Of a DNA stretch of 64,000 nucleotides, positions 47,141-59,614 are shown in pieces. A model generated the notes under the pieces. That model saw only the letters and a program-made list of their open reading frames with translations, had not been told where the DNA came from and did not search any database. The stretch lies in the NCBI GenBank assembly GCA_022702705.1, contig CM040431.1, positions 28,259,185 through 28,323,184 on the forward strand, in the 5' to 3' direction. The translations under genes were made by a program, and so were the position numbers. Numbering within the stretch: position 1 is the stretch's first letter; each line of letters opens with the position of its first letter. Source of the stretch: Papilionanthe hookeriana x Papilionanthe teres (lineage: Eukaryota; Streptophyta; Magnoliopsida; Asparagales; Orchidaceae).

Positions 47141-47942
47141 ATGGGCGAACAATTCTGTGAACCCATCGAAAAATTCAAACAACTAAGAAAACACTAACTA
47201 TAGACCTTCATATCCTCTAGGTTTCAAATAGTAACACACAATTTAAGGAAAATAAATTATCTATGAAAGAATTGATATTAAACATGGGTAATCAATTACA
47301 AAGTCAAGGGAATCAATTACAAAGTTAGAGAGCTACTATTAAAAATATTGAAAATTAATTAGGACATATTACTACTGCACTTAGTTATAGAACTTGAGGA
47401 AGTTTCCCTATTAATGTAGAAATTAACACAAAAGATCAGAGTAAAGAACAAATTAAGGCTATACAGTTAAGAAGTGGAAAAGAATTGGAATCAAGAGTGC
47501 AAAAAGATGATGAAGTTGAAAAAGAGAACGTGGAAACTAAAAAAGGCAATGATAATATATTTCCAGATTTAGAATATCCACTTAAATCGATGCAACTGCA
47601 GAAATATCACCACCTCCGTTTCCTCAAAAAATGAAGCAATGAAAGAGAGATAAAAAATTCTCTAAATTCTTAAAAAACCTTAAAAAATTAATAGTAAAAA
47701 TTCCCTTCATTGAAGCCTTTGAACAAATGCCTAACTATGTGAAATTTATGAAAGATATACTAAATAAGAAAAAGAAATTTACAAATAATGAGAGTGTTGC
47801 ACTCAGTGAAGGGTGTAGCACAATTATTCAGAAAAAGCTTCCTTAAAAACTCACTGATCCTGGTAGCTTCACTATACCTTGTGCTATTATAGAAAAAATT
47901 TTTAGAAGAGCCTTATGTGATCCAGGGGCCAATATTTATCTC
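47141..47942 (+). pseudogene. E2 gag relic and start of protease
   Basis: An ATG at 47141 (MGEQFCEPIEKFKQLRK) is followed quickly by stops. Most of gag is deleted, and no capsid block or zinc knuckle is visible. The sequence resumes with 'NMGNQLQSQGNQLQS' (47285-47325), 'AIQLRSGKEL' (47458-47487, a hallmark upstream of protease in Athila/Tat elements) and 'QMPNYVKFMKDILNKKKK'-type sequence (about 47725-47780). Then come 'EGCSTIIQKKLP' (47810-47845) and the aspartic protease site 'LCDPGA' (47913-47930; the usual form is D-L-G-A). The frame is cut at 47942 by X3 and resumes in phase at 55318. Confidence 0.85.
47938..47942 (+). repeat. Target-site duplication ATCTC, left copy
   Basis: Identical to 55313-55317 on the far side of X3. 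Confidence 0.9.
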
Positions 47943-50296
47943 TGTTGACCTCATTTTTTATGAGGTCTTCTCTTCTTCTCTTTAGTACTTAGGATCTAGC
48001 CTTAGGCTTTTCCTTTGACTATCTTAGAGGAATAGAATTGGGACCCACCTTTTAGAATTCAAACCACTTCTTAACTCCCTGCAAACTCCACAAACTTGAC
48101 TATAGACCCCTAATCACCTAGAGGGTTGAAATCAAATGTGGAAGTTTAAGGATGAGTTCCTATAGGACTCTTTGGCCTTAGGACCGCCTACAGGTGGCCC
48201 AGTCCGGTGAAGGGCCGACTTACACACACACTACACCTATACACTACATTTTCACATACCCATACCTAACTTGACCTCCCGACTCATGTAGGTGATTCAC
48301 ATGGATGGTCCTTAACCCCTAAGCCCTCGGCTAGAGGGTTAGGAACAACATAGTGAATGCCTCAAATGGGTCCCTTCATGGCTCATGTGGGATTGATATG
48401 TCTTCATGGCTCAACCAAAATGATTTCACTCCACTTACATCCACCCAATCTTCAATTTCCCAAATTTTCAATTTTTGACCCCCAGGACCCTACACTCGCT
48501 AAACTTTACCCAAAACCCTTGAAATTACCCAAAATTTTCAAAATTTCCTAAATCACCCAAAATTCCTCAAAATTGATCTTAAACATTTCCACATTACTCA
48601 AATTGATCATCCATACCCAAAAATACCAAAAATTCCAAGAATACCTCCCAATACCCTCCAAATACCCAAAATACCCCTCTTGACCCAAAAATCCAAAAAT
48701 TCAGAAAATTCCCAGAAAATTTAGGAAAATCCCAAATATTCCCAATTTCATTTTGTCCAACTACACCATGGGCCAATTTTGTCAATTTACCCTACTTTTG
48801 TCAAAACCCCCAATTTGACCCATTTTAACCCAAAGTGAACCCAATGTCAAACCAAACCTACCCAATTGACCCAAATTCTGGTCCAATTCAGTTCTAAACT
48901 TCAATTCAACATTCCCAACACCAATCTAGACCAAATCCAAGCCCAATTTGATTGACATTTGGATCCAATTTCACTTTTGGCCTTAAAGCCCAATTTGGAC
49001 CCATGACCCAAACCTAACCCAAACTCACCCAATTCAACTCCAATTAACCCCAAACCTTTTCTAAACCTTCCTTAACATTCCCACAAACAAAACACTAACA
49101 TGATTTGCCAACATTTAGACCCAAACCCCAATCAAATTCAACCCAAAGCTAAAAGGCCCAATTTTGACCTAAACTCAAGCCTAACCCAAATGGGCCCAAA
49201 CCCCAAAATCAAAGCCCAACCAAAGGTAAAACCTCTTTGAAACACTCCCATAAACATTTCTCAACATTGATTTTACATCAATTTCAACCCTAGGCCAACA
49301 TTGGCCCAACTTGGCCCACTTGGACCTATATTGGCCCATTCACCAAAAGAGCCCAAATTCAACCCAATTCAAACCCAAATCACTCCCAATTTGCTTCAAG
49401 TCACTCATGATACATCCATGAGCTAAACCCAACAATTATTTAGCCCAACCTCTTTACAAAATTTCATCCCAAAATCCATTTTAAAATCCAAAAGCCCACT
49501 TTCCTAAACCTTCTTAAAAGCCCACCTAAAACCATTTCAAAAGGCCCAAAATCTACCCTAACGCCTACATGACATCTCCATTTGCCATCCACTTAATTAA
49601 AGCCATTACCTAAGTCCTAAATTCATCATCAAATAATTCCAAATCAAGTTTCATACAAATTTCCATCAAATTACCAAAAATTCCAAAATCCATTTTCATG
49701 AAATTGACCAAACTTTTTGCCAAGCCAAAGGTGAGCCATGCAAGCCATGGACAAGCCACATGAAGCCATGGAAGGCTTGACATGTGATCAAGCCATTAAT
49801 GGAAAAAGGAGGGCCCCCTTTCCTAATCCTTCTTAAACCCTTTTTTACCTTAAGCATGTCACACACTAAACCATGCTTAGCCACCTCATCATGGATGGAG
49901 ACCACACCATTCTCTCTTGGTCGACCCAAGTGATCCTTTTCAGCCCAAGACCGAGCCTCGGGTGGTGAACCTAGCCCAAAACCATGGGTTGACTCATTTG
50001 AACCCAAAATGGTCTTCCCCCATTCCATTTCAATCCAAGCTCTTTACACATGGCATTTGCCAATTGCCTACACTAAACCCCGACCCGACCCACCCGAACA
50101 AGATGGTGACCCATGCTCGGCCGGCCAGCCACCGAGCCGCCGGAAAACACCATGGCCGAGAGCTCACATGTGAGCCCAACTTGGAATTCTCACCGTCGAG
50201 CCGCCCTATCCCCGGTGGCCATTGGAGCCGTTCTTCCCATGCCCGGAGCAGACTGATCCCAAGCCCTAACTCTCCCGGGAGGCCCTCCACCCTCTC

Positions 50297-50306
50297 CTAT
50301 TTAAAC
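50297..50306 (+). promoter_or_regulatory. TATA-like box in X3
   Basis: CTATTTAAAC, followed by GC-rich leader-like sequence. X1 has CATTTAAAC at the same place (about 2765-2775, minus). It would make the GC-rich core the transcribed part of an LTR. Confidence 0.35.
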
Positions 50307-50723
50307 TCCACCCCTCACGGCCAAGAGAGGAGAGTTGCACAAACCTTGCCAAAACTCGCCAAAATTGTTCCAAACCCTTCTCCACCCTCGGAAGCGGTTG
50401 ATCCCCGAGTGTCAATTCGCCTCTAATCCCCACCGATAAAATCCTATTTCTCGACCGAAATTCCACCCAAAACCAGGACACTTCTCCACAGTGAGCCAAT
50501 CCCCAAATTGATTGGTTCTACACCTTCACCGGACCGAGGGAAGGTGTCCAACAGAAAAGCCCCATCTCCGAGGCCACCCAATTGCTCCAGCCTCCAAGCT
50601 TTGTGATCGGGCTTGGTCGAAATCACACCTAGACAATTCACCGGACCGGGAGACTTCATCCTGGAGCTTGTCGGGATCCAATCGAAGGTGCAACAACTCT
50701 CAGATCGAAGCCACACTTCTCTG

Positions 50724-50742
50724 AGCAAAGGTATGAGCTAAT
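50724..50742 (+). promoter_or_regulatory. Splice-donor-like site conserved in X1 and X3
   Basis: AGCAAAG|GTATGAGCTAATTC matches the donor consensus. X1 reads AGAAAAG|GTATGAGCTAATTC at 2330-2350 (minus). Conservation is shown only across two copies. Confidence 0.35.
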
Positions 50743-52919
50743 TCTTCATCCCGAGCTTCTGGAGATTCTCCATTTCAAATGCTTTAATTTCAAAGCATGA
50801 TCACCGTATAGATGTGTTCATCTCTTCAAGACGAATCCATAGAGCATAAGAACATGAAAATCCATTGAGTATCGGGTGAGATCTTAGGGATTTAGTGTGG
50901 ACGGCTCTCGGGTGAGGACGCTCGGGAATGATGAACGGATGCCATCCATTCAATACACGCGCGGACGGACGGCTCAGATGGCGTCGGACCAGGAGACGGT
51001 ACGAGAACCGCGGGGCCCGGGCTGCTGACTCAGATTGCGGCATCGAATGGGAGCGTGCCACGCGGCGTTTCGGAGCTGCCGAGGTTGACGCGGCGCCGCG
51101 TGGATAAATAGAAAATTAGGGTATTTTTTGATTTATTTAATTCCCTAAACTTCAAAAATTCATAACTTTGTGTAGAAAAATCAGAAAAATAAAATAAAAA
51201 TACCCTCTTGCTCAGCTGAACAGAGGAGAATAATGTGGAAAAGAAATCATTTAATTTCATCAAGTATTTTATTTTTTATAATTTATTTACTCTCTCGCAT
51301 ACTTTTAATTCTCCATGCATGTATACAATTCACCATGGCATGAGACCATAGGGCTTTTGAAGCCTCTGAATTTGGGAACATTCCCCGAATTTTCCAAAGT
51401 CGAGGCCATCCCTATGAAGAGTTATTGATTTTTCAAATTCATGTTACTCGTTTTGAGTATTTTAATTCCAATAAATAGCATGTTGTGAAATAAATTCTAG
51501 GAAAATTTGATGATGTTCCTTATGACCGAGAGAACCCTAGGAAAAATAGGTTTTGAGTTAGTTCATTTAAAACAACCCTAATTGGCTTAAACACTCAAAA
51601 TAGGTCTCTAATTAATTAGAGCTAACCATACATTAAATTGACTTCAAACCAATTCTCCACTGACCTTTAGGATTAGAGGAACCCACCATAAAAATTTGAA
51701 GTCAATTGGACCTGGTTAGCCCCACTAATTGGGTTGATTAAGCCACTTAGTCATTTTAAACTTAAAAAATTCATAACTTTCAAAATACCTTTCAAAAATT
51801 CACCAAATTGGTTTTGGAGCCTATCCGATATTAGGGAATCTAAGAAAATTAAAATTTCAATTTTCTAAAAAATTTAATTTTTAATATTATTTTAATATTT
51901 TTAATAATTAAAAAAAAATAAAAATCACAAAAATAATAAAATTCACCAAAATGTCAAATTTTGAATTTTAATTACTTAGGAACAAACCCCATATTTTTCT
52001 TAGGTCTATTTAATGAGATATTAAATTTTAAAGCCCTAGGGTAATTTTAAAATTTAAAAAATGTATTTTTCTAGCATTTTCACTAAAATAATTATAATAA
52101 ATCATAAAAAAAATCAGAAAATTTGCAAAATTTGCTTCTCTGATTTCCTTGATATCAGAGAGATTTTTAAAAAAATATAAAATTCATTTTTCAACATTTA
52201 TTTTATTTTTAAATTAATTAACACTCCAAAACTTAAAATAATTATAATAAAAATAATATAATTCTAAAAATCACCAAAATTGGTCCAAGTGGTCCTCTGG
52301 TCATTAGGAATGTCCCCTAATTTTCTTAAGGATAGAAACTTTCCCTTGGTCATGTTATTAAATTTTCCTTGGAAACCTCTATTTTCTACCAAAAATAATT
52401 ATATAAATAAATTAAATACAGAAAAATCACATTTTCTCCTCTCATGTCTTTATTGACATATGAGTGAAGTCACATAAAAATTTCAAGTTCATTTGAATTC
52501 AGTTTAGTGAGTTATGAAATTATTAAGCTTAAAGGGTAAAATGGTAATTAAAAATCTTAATCCTTAATTAAAACTTTAGGTTTAATAAAAAATTAGCAAG
52601 TACAATCTTTGATCCTAATTTGATTTGGATGATTGAAATTTAAATAATTAAAGAGTAGAAATCCATTAAGCAATTTAAAATGATTAAACTTTAATTAAAT
52701 AATTGATTAAATTTGGAAGAATAAGAAAATTGGAATTATTAAAATAGGGATATTATTAGGAAGAGATTTATTCTTTAATTTAAAAATCCCTAAATTAATT
52801 ATCTCATTAATATTCAATTCTTAATTAAAATGATAACTCAAATTCAAAATATTAAAAGACTTAATCATTAAACTAAAATTAAATTATTAAACTCTTTTAA
52901 AAAAAAATTTTCAATTAAG

Positions 52920-53195
52920 TTAAAGATAAAATTAAATTAAATTAAAGATTAAATTAAATTAAATTAAATTAAATAAACAAATTAAATTAAATTAAATAAC
53001 TTAAATTAAAATTAAATTAAATTAAATAAATAAAATCAAATCAAATTAAATCAAATTAAATAAATTAAATTAAATTAAGTAAATCAAATTAAATTAAATT
53101 AAATTAAATTAAATTAAAATTAAATTAAATTAAATTAAATTAAATTAAATCACATTAAATTAAAATTAAATCAAATCAAATTAATTTAATATAAC
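52920..53195. repeat. TTAAA pentamer run in X3
   Basis: Degenerate TTAAA/AATTAAATTA array, the counterpart of 1-135 in X1. Confidence 0.9.
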
Positions 53196-55312
53196 ATCAC
53201 CAAAGACATAAAGAATTCAAAATAAATCTAAAATAACTTGAACACTATTCCAAATTTAAACCCATTAGTGGAAATTAAACTAAATCACAAATCATTTGAA
53301 TACCGGTTTACCCTCGAAAGCTTTGGTTATTATAACTCCTAAACGTAACATTAAATGAAATGTTACTTCACTTATAGGATATTCAAATGTCCTAGTTCAC
53401 TTGAGTAAGATAACAACAAAACTTGAATCCCCGGACGATTAATTCATTTATATAATTAAATTCATTTGGACTTAAAACAATCCTAGAAATATTGAAAAGA
53501 TGTTTAAGATTATTCTTAAGCACTTCCTCAATATGATGGGACATTTATAAGAACAATTGGACTTAATTGTTCTTTGATGAAGAAAATCGTCCTTAAACCA
53601 AAACACAAGAACCTAGACGTCATAGGAAATGACTAGCTATAGGATTAGGAATTTGGTAGAAAACCATAACCCTTCCCTTAGATTTACCTAGGAACTTGCT
53701 TAAATATTCTAATTGTGTTTTAAGTGCAGCTTGGGATGACGGGAAGACCCTCCAGGTACGCTTTTATTTTATTACAATTTACTTTCTTGCAATTTACATT
53801 ATTGCAATTTCATTAATCGCATCACATTTACTTTTATTGCATGATAAACAACTGTTGCATAAAAACCCACACCTTTAGGATAGTCCCTAAAACTGAAACC
53901 AAAACTAAGTTAAAATTCATTGCAAGATAAAATTCACCGCCACAACATTTCAAAATATAAAACAACTCAAAATTTAATCACAAACGGAACACAAAACTAC
54001 AATTACAATTAAATTAAAACGTCCCGTTGGATGATCGAGAATACCTCGGATGATGTAACCTACGTGTTGCTAACGGGATTTCCCACGGTCTAAATGAAAG
54101 TGTGGAACTCATTTAGTTGAGTTTAGCAAATTCATCCGGACTAAGTGAATCCGATAAAAATAATGATGCCGGAAGGATGGAACCAGTGAGATCTTAACCT
54201 AGGTGTCGTTATAATCAACTTTAAGATTTGTTTTAATTAAAATACAAAAAACACTTGGAAATTAAGATTTTCTCTAAACCAAAACACTTTTCTCATCCCC
54301 TAATTTATGATTTCTAAAACTAAACCTCTGCAACAACAAGGAGCTCGGAGCATGGTGGGCAGCACGGCCATCGTCATCAGCAAAACCTGAGTCTACTTCA
54401 GCAAAACTTTCCTAGAATTAAATAACAAACCCATAGGACTTCGAGGTAGTTTGCCTAGTGCAACATAAACCCTCAACTCTTTGTTAGGCATTTGCATTGC
54501 AAATTAAGCCCTAACCGGTCTTAGGATTCCTAGGTAGTCATCTGATACGACATAAACCCTCACATCTTCGAGGCTATTTGTATGATTCTATCATATAAAT
54601 ATAAGTCCTAATTAATTAAAATTGACAAGATCAAAACATTTAAACAAACATTAGGACTTTCCTAAATCAAAGCCAAACAATAGGATAGTCGGGAGATTAC
54701 CGAAGTTCGCTTCGAATCTGTAATTTCTCCTACTTTTCTTCCTTTGAATTCTCAAAATAAAATGTTCCAAATTTGATCCATTCCCTATCAAAATTCCAAA
54801 ATTCAATCCCTTGAAAACTTAAACTTTGAAATTCTTGAGAGCAGAATTATTGATTATTATCGAGAGTTTTCTTAGGTGATTCTCGTCACTTAAGATGTAA
54901 TTAACTATAGGGGCTTGCCCTTATAGGGAATTTTAAAGAACCCAGGTAATATAAACCCTGTTTAATGCTTTCATATTAAGCAGGGGAATTTGTCGGCTTA
55001 TAAAATTGGTTCGCAGACCAAACGGATGTCACAAATCTTCTAGTTTATTTAATCGAGCCCCACCGTCAAGCAATGTGTCTATCCTTAGGGATAGATACAT
55101 GGTTTGTGGTGCGGTGCTCGTTTAGATAAACTATTCGGGATGTGAGATCAGTTTGATTTCATATCTTAAAACCTCCAAATTTAAAATTATTTTCAAAATC
55201 AAATACTACTTTTCAAAATTATTTATTTAAATTAAATTAAAAAATTCGCCGACAACTTCTGTTAGGCGACCCCCTTTTCAAAATAAAACACACAACCTAA
55301 AACATGCCGACA

Positions 55313-55317
55313 ATCTC
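55313..55317 (+). repeat. Target-site duplication ATCTC, right copy
   Basis: See the left copy at 47938-47942. Confidence 0.9.
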
Positions 55318-57915
55318 ATGCTTCTATCAAATTTTAAATGGTCCTTCTTCAACAACTCTTCAGTTAGCTGATCGTTCTATTACTTATCCTAAAGGAGTTG
55401 TAGAAGAAGTTCTAGTAAAGGTTGATAAACTTATCTTTCCTGTAGATTTTATTGTTTTAGATATGAAGGAAGATAAATAGATTCTTATCATTTTGGGAAG
55501 ACCATTCCATGCAACTGGAAGAGCTATGATAGATGTTCAAAAAGAAGAATTAACTAAGAGAGTAAATGATCAAGAGGTGACATTCAACATTTCAAAATAT
55601 TTGAAATGCCCTGCAGCATAAAAAGATGATGAATGTTTTCGAATGGAAATTTGTGACTATTTAAAAGATGAGCATTTTAAGAAAAATTTTGAATAAGAAA
55701 AGGAGCAAGAAGATTTGAAATGTGTGGATGAAAATGAAATGGAAGGTAAATATGATGAGATAGATAATGTAGAACTGAATTATTTTCAAGAAAGATTTGA
55801 GATATTGTATATTACAGAAAATGATAGCTAAATTCTAATTCCGTCCCTCATAAAACCTCTTGAACTTGAGATGAAAATAATACCTAGCCATTTAAAGTAT
55901 GTGTTCTTAGGAGAATTATCTACATTACCAGTTATTTTATCCTTAGATTTAAATGATTTACAAGAGAAGAATATATTAAATACATAAAAAAGATATAAAA
56001 GAGCTTTTGGTTGGACTATAGCTGATATTAAAGAAACTAGTCCTTCGATCTCTATGCATAGAATTCTATTAGATGAAGAACATAAACCTAAAGCTGATCC
56101 GCGAAGGAGATTAAATCCATTGATGAATGAAGTAGTAAAGAAAGAAATTTTAAAATGATTGTATGCTGAAATTATAAATCCTATTTCAGATATTGCGTCG
56201 GTAAGTCCAATTCATTGTGTTCCTAAGAAAGGAGGAGTGACAGTTGAAACGAATGAAAGAAACGAATTAATAACCATGAGACAAGCAACCTGTAGGCGAA
56301 TCTGTATTGAATATAGAAAATTAAATGTCGTCTCTAGGAAACAACACTTTCCTTTATCTTTCTAGACCAAATGTTGGATAGGATTGATGAGCACAAATAT
56401 TTTTTTCTTTTTAGATGGATATACTAGCTATCATCAAAAACTAATTGCTCTCGAGGATCAAGAAAAGACCACATTTACTAGTTCTTATGGAACATTTGCT
56501 TCTCGATGAATGCTCTTTGGATTATGTAATGCATCTGCAACATTTCAAAGATGTATGATGTTAATTTTTAATAATATGATGGATAATGGAATAGATGTTT
56601 TTATGGACGATTTTTTTTGTATTTGGAACTTCATTTAATGCTTGCTTAAATAATTTTGAAAAAATTTTGGAGTTATGCGAAAAAATAATTTTAGTTCTAA
56701 ATGGGGAGAAATGTTAATTTATGGTTGTAGAAGGAATTATACTTGAGCATAAAATTTCTGAACATGACATGGAAGTTGACCCTGCAAAAATTCAAACCGT
56801 GCAACTACCACCTTCTACTACTGTGAGAGGGGTTAGAAATTTTTTAGGACATGCTTGTTTCTAGAGGCGATATATTAAATATTCTTGAAAAATTACTAAG
56901 CCTCTGTGCCAACTTTTAGAAAAGATAAGAAATTTTATTTTAATGAAGAATGTTTAAATGCTTTTTAATTTTTGAAAGAAAAATTAGTTACTGCCCCTAT
57001 AATAGATTCACCTGATTGGCATAATCCTTTTAAACTAATGTGTGATGCTAGTAATTATGTGATTGGAGTACGTTTTAGGACAAAGGTATTATAAAATCTT
57101 CAAAGTAATATAATATGCTAGTAAAACTCTTAATGAAGCTCAAATTAATTATACCACTACTGAAAGAGAGTTTTTAGTGATTGTATATGGTTTTAAAAAA
57201 TTTAGGTCATTTTTAATTGGGAATAAATGTATAGTACATACAGACCACTCTACTATCAAATATATAATGCAAATGAAGGATACTAAACCAAGATTAATCA
57301 GATGGGTACTTCTAATGCAAGAATTTGACTTTATGATAGTGGATTAAAAAGAAACTGACAATCAAATAGTTGATCATTTATCTAGGCTTGAACAACATGA
57401 ATTATCTGATTTTGAAGATGAAATTACAGAAAATTTTTTTGATGAACAACTTTATAATATTAAGGAATATAATTTACCATGGTATGCTGATATTGTGAAC
57501 TATATTGTAAGTGATATTTTACAACCTGAATTATCCAATAAACATCAGAAAAAATTTATGTATGATGCCAAACTTTATTGTTGGGATGACCCATATTTAT
57601 ATAAACAATATAATGATCTTGTTATTAGGAGATGTATGTCTTATGAAGAAATTGAACCAAGTATTCAGAGTTATTATGATTCTGAATTTGGTGGCCATTT
57701 TGGAACTGACAAAATTGTACATAAGATTTTATAATCTGGATTATATTGGCCTACTCTTTTTAGGGATGTTAATAAATATATTAAAATATGTGATTAATAT
57801 CAGCGAGTAGGTAATATTTCTAAATAAATGAAATGCCCCTAAATTTTACGTTGGAAGTTGAGATCTTTGATGTTTGTGGATTAGATTTTTTGGGACCATT
57901 TATTCCTTCATTTAG

Positions 57916-57917
<2 letters not shown>

Positions 57918-57978
<61 letters not shown>
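57918..57978 (+). repeat. (TA)n microsatellite inside the E2 integrase
   Basis: About 29 TA units between 'PSFRN' and 'VDYVSKW'. E1 has only 'TTATATATATTAATTACT' there, coding Tyr-Ile-Leu. The run reads as alternating Ile and Tyr, so it kept this frame open. Confidence 0.95.
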
Positions 57979-57980
<2 letters not shown>

Positions 57981-58817
57981 TGGACTATGTATCAAAATGG
58001 ATTGAAGCAATAACTTTACCCAGATGTGATGTTGGAAGTGTTTCAAAAATTTTAATGAAAAATATTTTTATAAGATATGAAATGCAGAGTGTTATCATTA
58101 CTGATGGTGGATCTCATTTTATAAATAATCTGATTCAAAGACTGACTTAAAAATATAATATTATACATAGAATCTCAACCACTTATCATCCCCAGACTAA
58201 TGATTTAGCTAAAGTATCTAATCGTGAACATAAACAAATTTTGGCAAAATATGTAAATACCCATAAATTAGATTGGTCTGCAAGATTAGATACTGCATTA
58301 TGAGCATATAAGACTGCTTATAAAACTCCTATAAGAATGTCTCCTTATATGCTAATTTTTTGACAGACTTGTCATTTACATATAGAATTAGAACATAAAA
58401 CATATTAGGTGATAAAAGAGTTTAATTTCAATTTAATGGATGTTGGTGAGAAAAGGTTATTACAACTTAATGAATTGGAAGAAATAAGAAATGAATCTTA
58501 TGACATTGATAGAATTTATATAGAGAAAATGAAGATATGACATGATTAGAAGATTATAAGAAAGTGATTTGAACATGGACAAGAAATTATATTATATAAT
58601 ACAAGATTGAGATTATTTTTTGGAAAACTAAAGTCTAGGTGGATAGCACCTTTCACTGTTATAAAAGCTTATCAATTTGGAGTTGTCGATCTTGTCCTAA
58701 AACTAGAAGAATATTTAAAGTTATTGAGCATTGATTAAAACCATATTTTGAGGGGTCACTACCAAAATTTAAAGTGATTTTAATGTTAGGTCATCATTTA
58801 TAAAACTAATATTTGTC

Positions 58818-58860
58818 ATGCTGACGACGTTAAACCAAGCACTTTATGAGAGGCAACCCA
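58818..58860 (+). other. Conserved post-integrase motif of E2
   Basis: 'CTGACGACGTTAAACCAAGC' then 'ACTTTATGAGAGGCAACCCA', as in E1. Confidence 0.75.
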
Positions 58861-59460
58861 TAGTTATCTTTGTTGTTTAGTTTGTTGAATTGGTTATAGT
58901 TGATATTTTTATTAGTTAATCGTATATTTGAGTCCTACTCACTTATAAATATCGTAAATGGTGATAATTATTGGATTGTATTGAAGATTCAGAGTTTATT
59001 TGGACCAAAAAGAAGTTGAAGCAAAATTATGTTCTAGCGCCGACGACACCAGTATGGGCGCTGATGGCGCTTTTTTCTAGAGATCAGTGTCTAATTTCGG
59101 AGCTTGCACGCCTGTAGCGCCCTATCTAGAACCGATGTGCTGACAGAACGAGTTATGATTTTTGGAGTTTTAAATGGTAGATTTTGGCAGTTTTGAGTGG
59201 GAGTTTCACCCCTATAACTCCCCAAAATCATTTTAAACCCATGAACTCCAGAAAAACAAAACGTTAGTTCAAAAATTCACATTCCATGACTTCCAACTTC
59301 TTAGAATCTCCAAGATTTGGAGTTTTCAACAGGAGAAAATTCATCAGTTTCGAGATGCAGTGAATTTGTGACAAAGTTCTTATAAAGAGGTGGCTAACTA
59401 ATGAACAAGATTTTATCAATTGAGGTATGAATGGTCCTAGTACTTGAGTAGAAGAAATTA
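58861..59460 (+). other. E2 post-integrase region with GC module
   Basis: It contains 'TAGCGCCGACGACACC' and 'GCGCTGATGGCGC' (59035-59070), words like those of LTR L-b. No ORF follows; the extra ORF and 3' LTR of E2 are missing, and a minus-strand element begins by 59461. Confidence 0.55.
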
Positions 59461-59548
59461 TTATGCAGAGGCGATGAGAAGAGTTTTGCTACATGACCCA
59501 CTTTTTATATGTTTGCAAATTATGTTAATAGTAACGACACCAAAAACT
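59461..59548 (-). mobile_element. Start of internal region next to L-e, with decayed primer site
   Basis: The minus strand reads GGGATCA|AGTTTTTGGTGTCGTTACTATT, a decayed AGTTTTTGGCGCCGTTGCC (tRNA-Asp primer site) junction. The 82-codon ORF over L-e's end and this leader is not a gene. Confidence 0.65.
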
Positions 59549-59557
59549 TGATCCCGC

Positions 59558-59563
<6 letters not shown>

Positions 59564-59611
<48 letters not shown>
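59564..59611. repeat. (TA)n microsatellite near the end of L-e
   Basis: About 24 TA units, 15 bp from the LTR end. Confidence 0.97.

Positions 59612-59614
<3 letters not shown>

Larger units (their letters stand above)
47943..55312 (+). mobile_element. Family X copy X3, complete (7370 bp) with target duplication
   Basis: Begins TGTTGACC, ends TGCCGACA, and is flanked by a perfect 5-bp duplication ATCTC inside the E2 protease. The ends form a weak inverted repeat (TGTTGAC against TGTCGGC). No long direct repeat is found inside, so it behaves as one LTR (a solo LTR) rather than a two-LTR element. If so, the LTR is unusually long. From the left: TTGGGCC-rich part (47.94-49.6 kb), GC-rich core with TATA-like and donor-like sites (49.9-51.1 kb), AT-rich part, TTAAA run (52.92-53.19 kb), and a unique part to the end. 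ORFs in the core (for example 49917-50426) show no domain. Confidence 0.85.
55313..58790 (+). pseudogene. E2 pol relic: rest of protease, RT, RNase H, integrase
   Basis: Protease remainder: 'LADRSITYPKGVVEE' (55365-55409) and 'FPVDFIVLDMKEDK' (55438-55479). RT: 'SPIHCVPKKGGVTV' (56202-56245), 'CIEYRKLN' (56302-56326) and the catalytic 'VFMDDF' (56597-56614). RNase H: 'TDHSTIKYIMQMKDTKPRLI' (57241-57300). Zinc-binding region: 'SEFGGHFGTDKI' (57680-57716). Integrase: 'GLDFLGPFIPS' (57878-57911), 'VDYVSKWIEAITLP' (57980-58020), 'ITDGGSHF' (58098-58121), 'LAKVSNREHKQIL', then 'GEKRLLQLNE' (58448-58477). The integrase frame is interrupted by a TA microsatellite. Many stops and frameshifts are present. 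Domain order PR-RT-RH-INT with these signatures places it in Ty3/gypsy, Athila/Tat side. It is close to E1 but not identical to it. Confidence 0.92.

Noticed and set aside
47943..55312. X3 as a DNA transposon
   Set aside because: The short imperfect terminal inverted repeat could suggest it, but the TG...CA ends with a 5-bp duplication fit an LTR better, and no transposase is visible.
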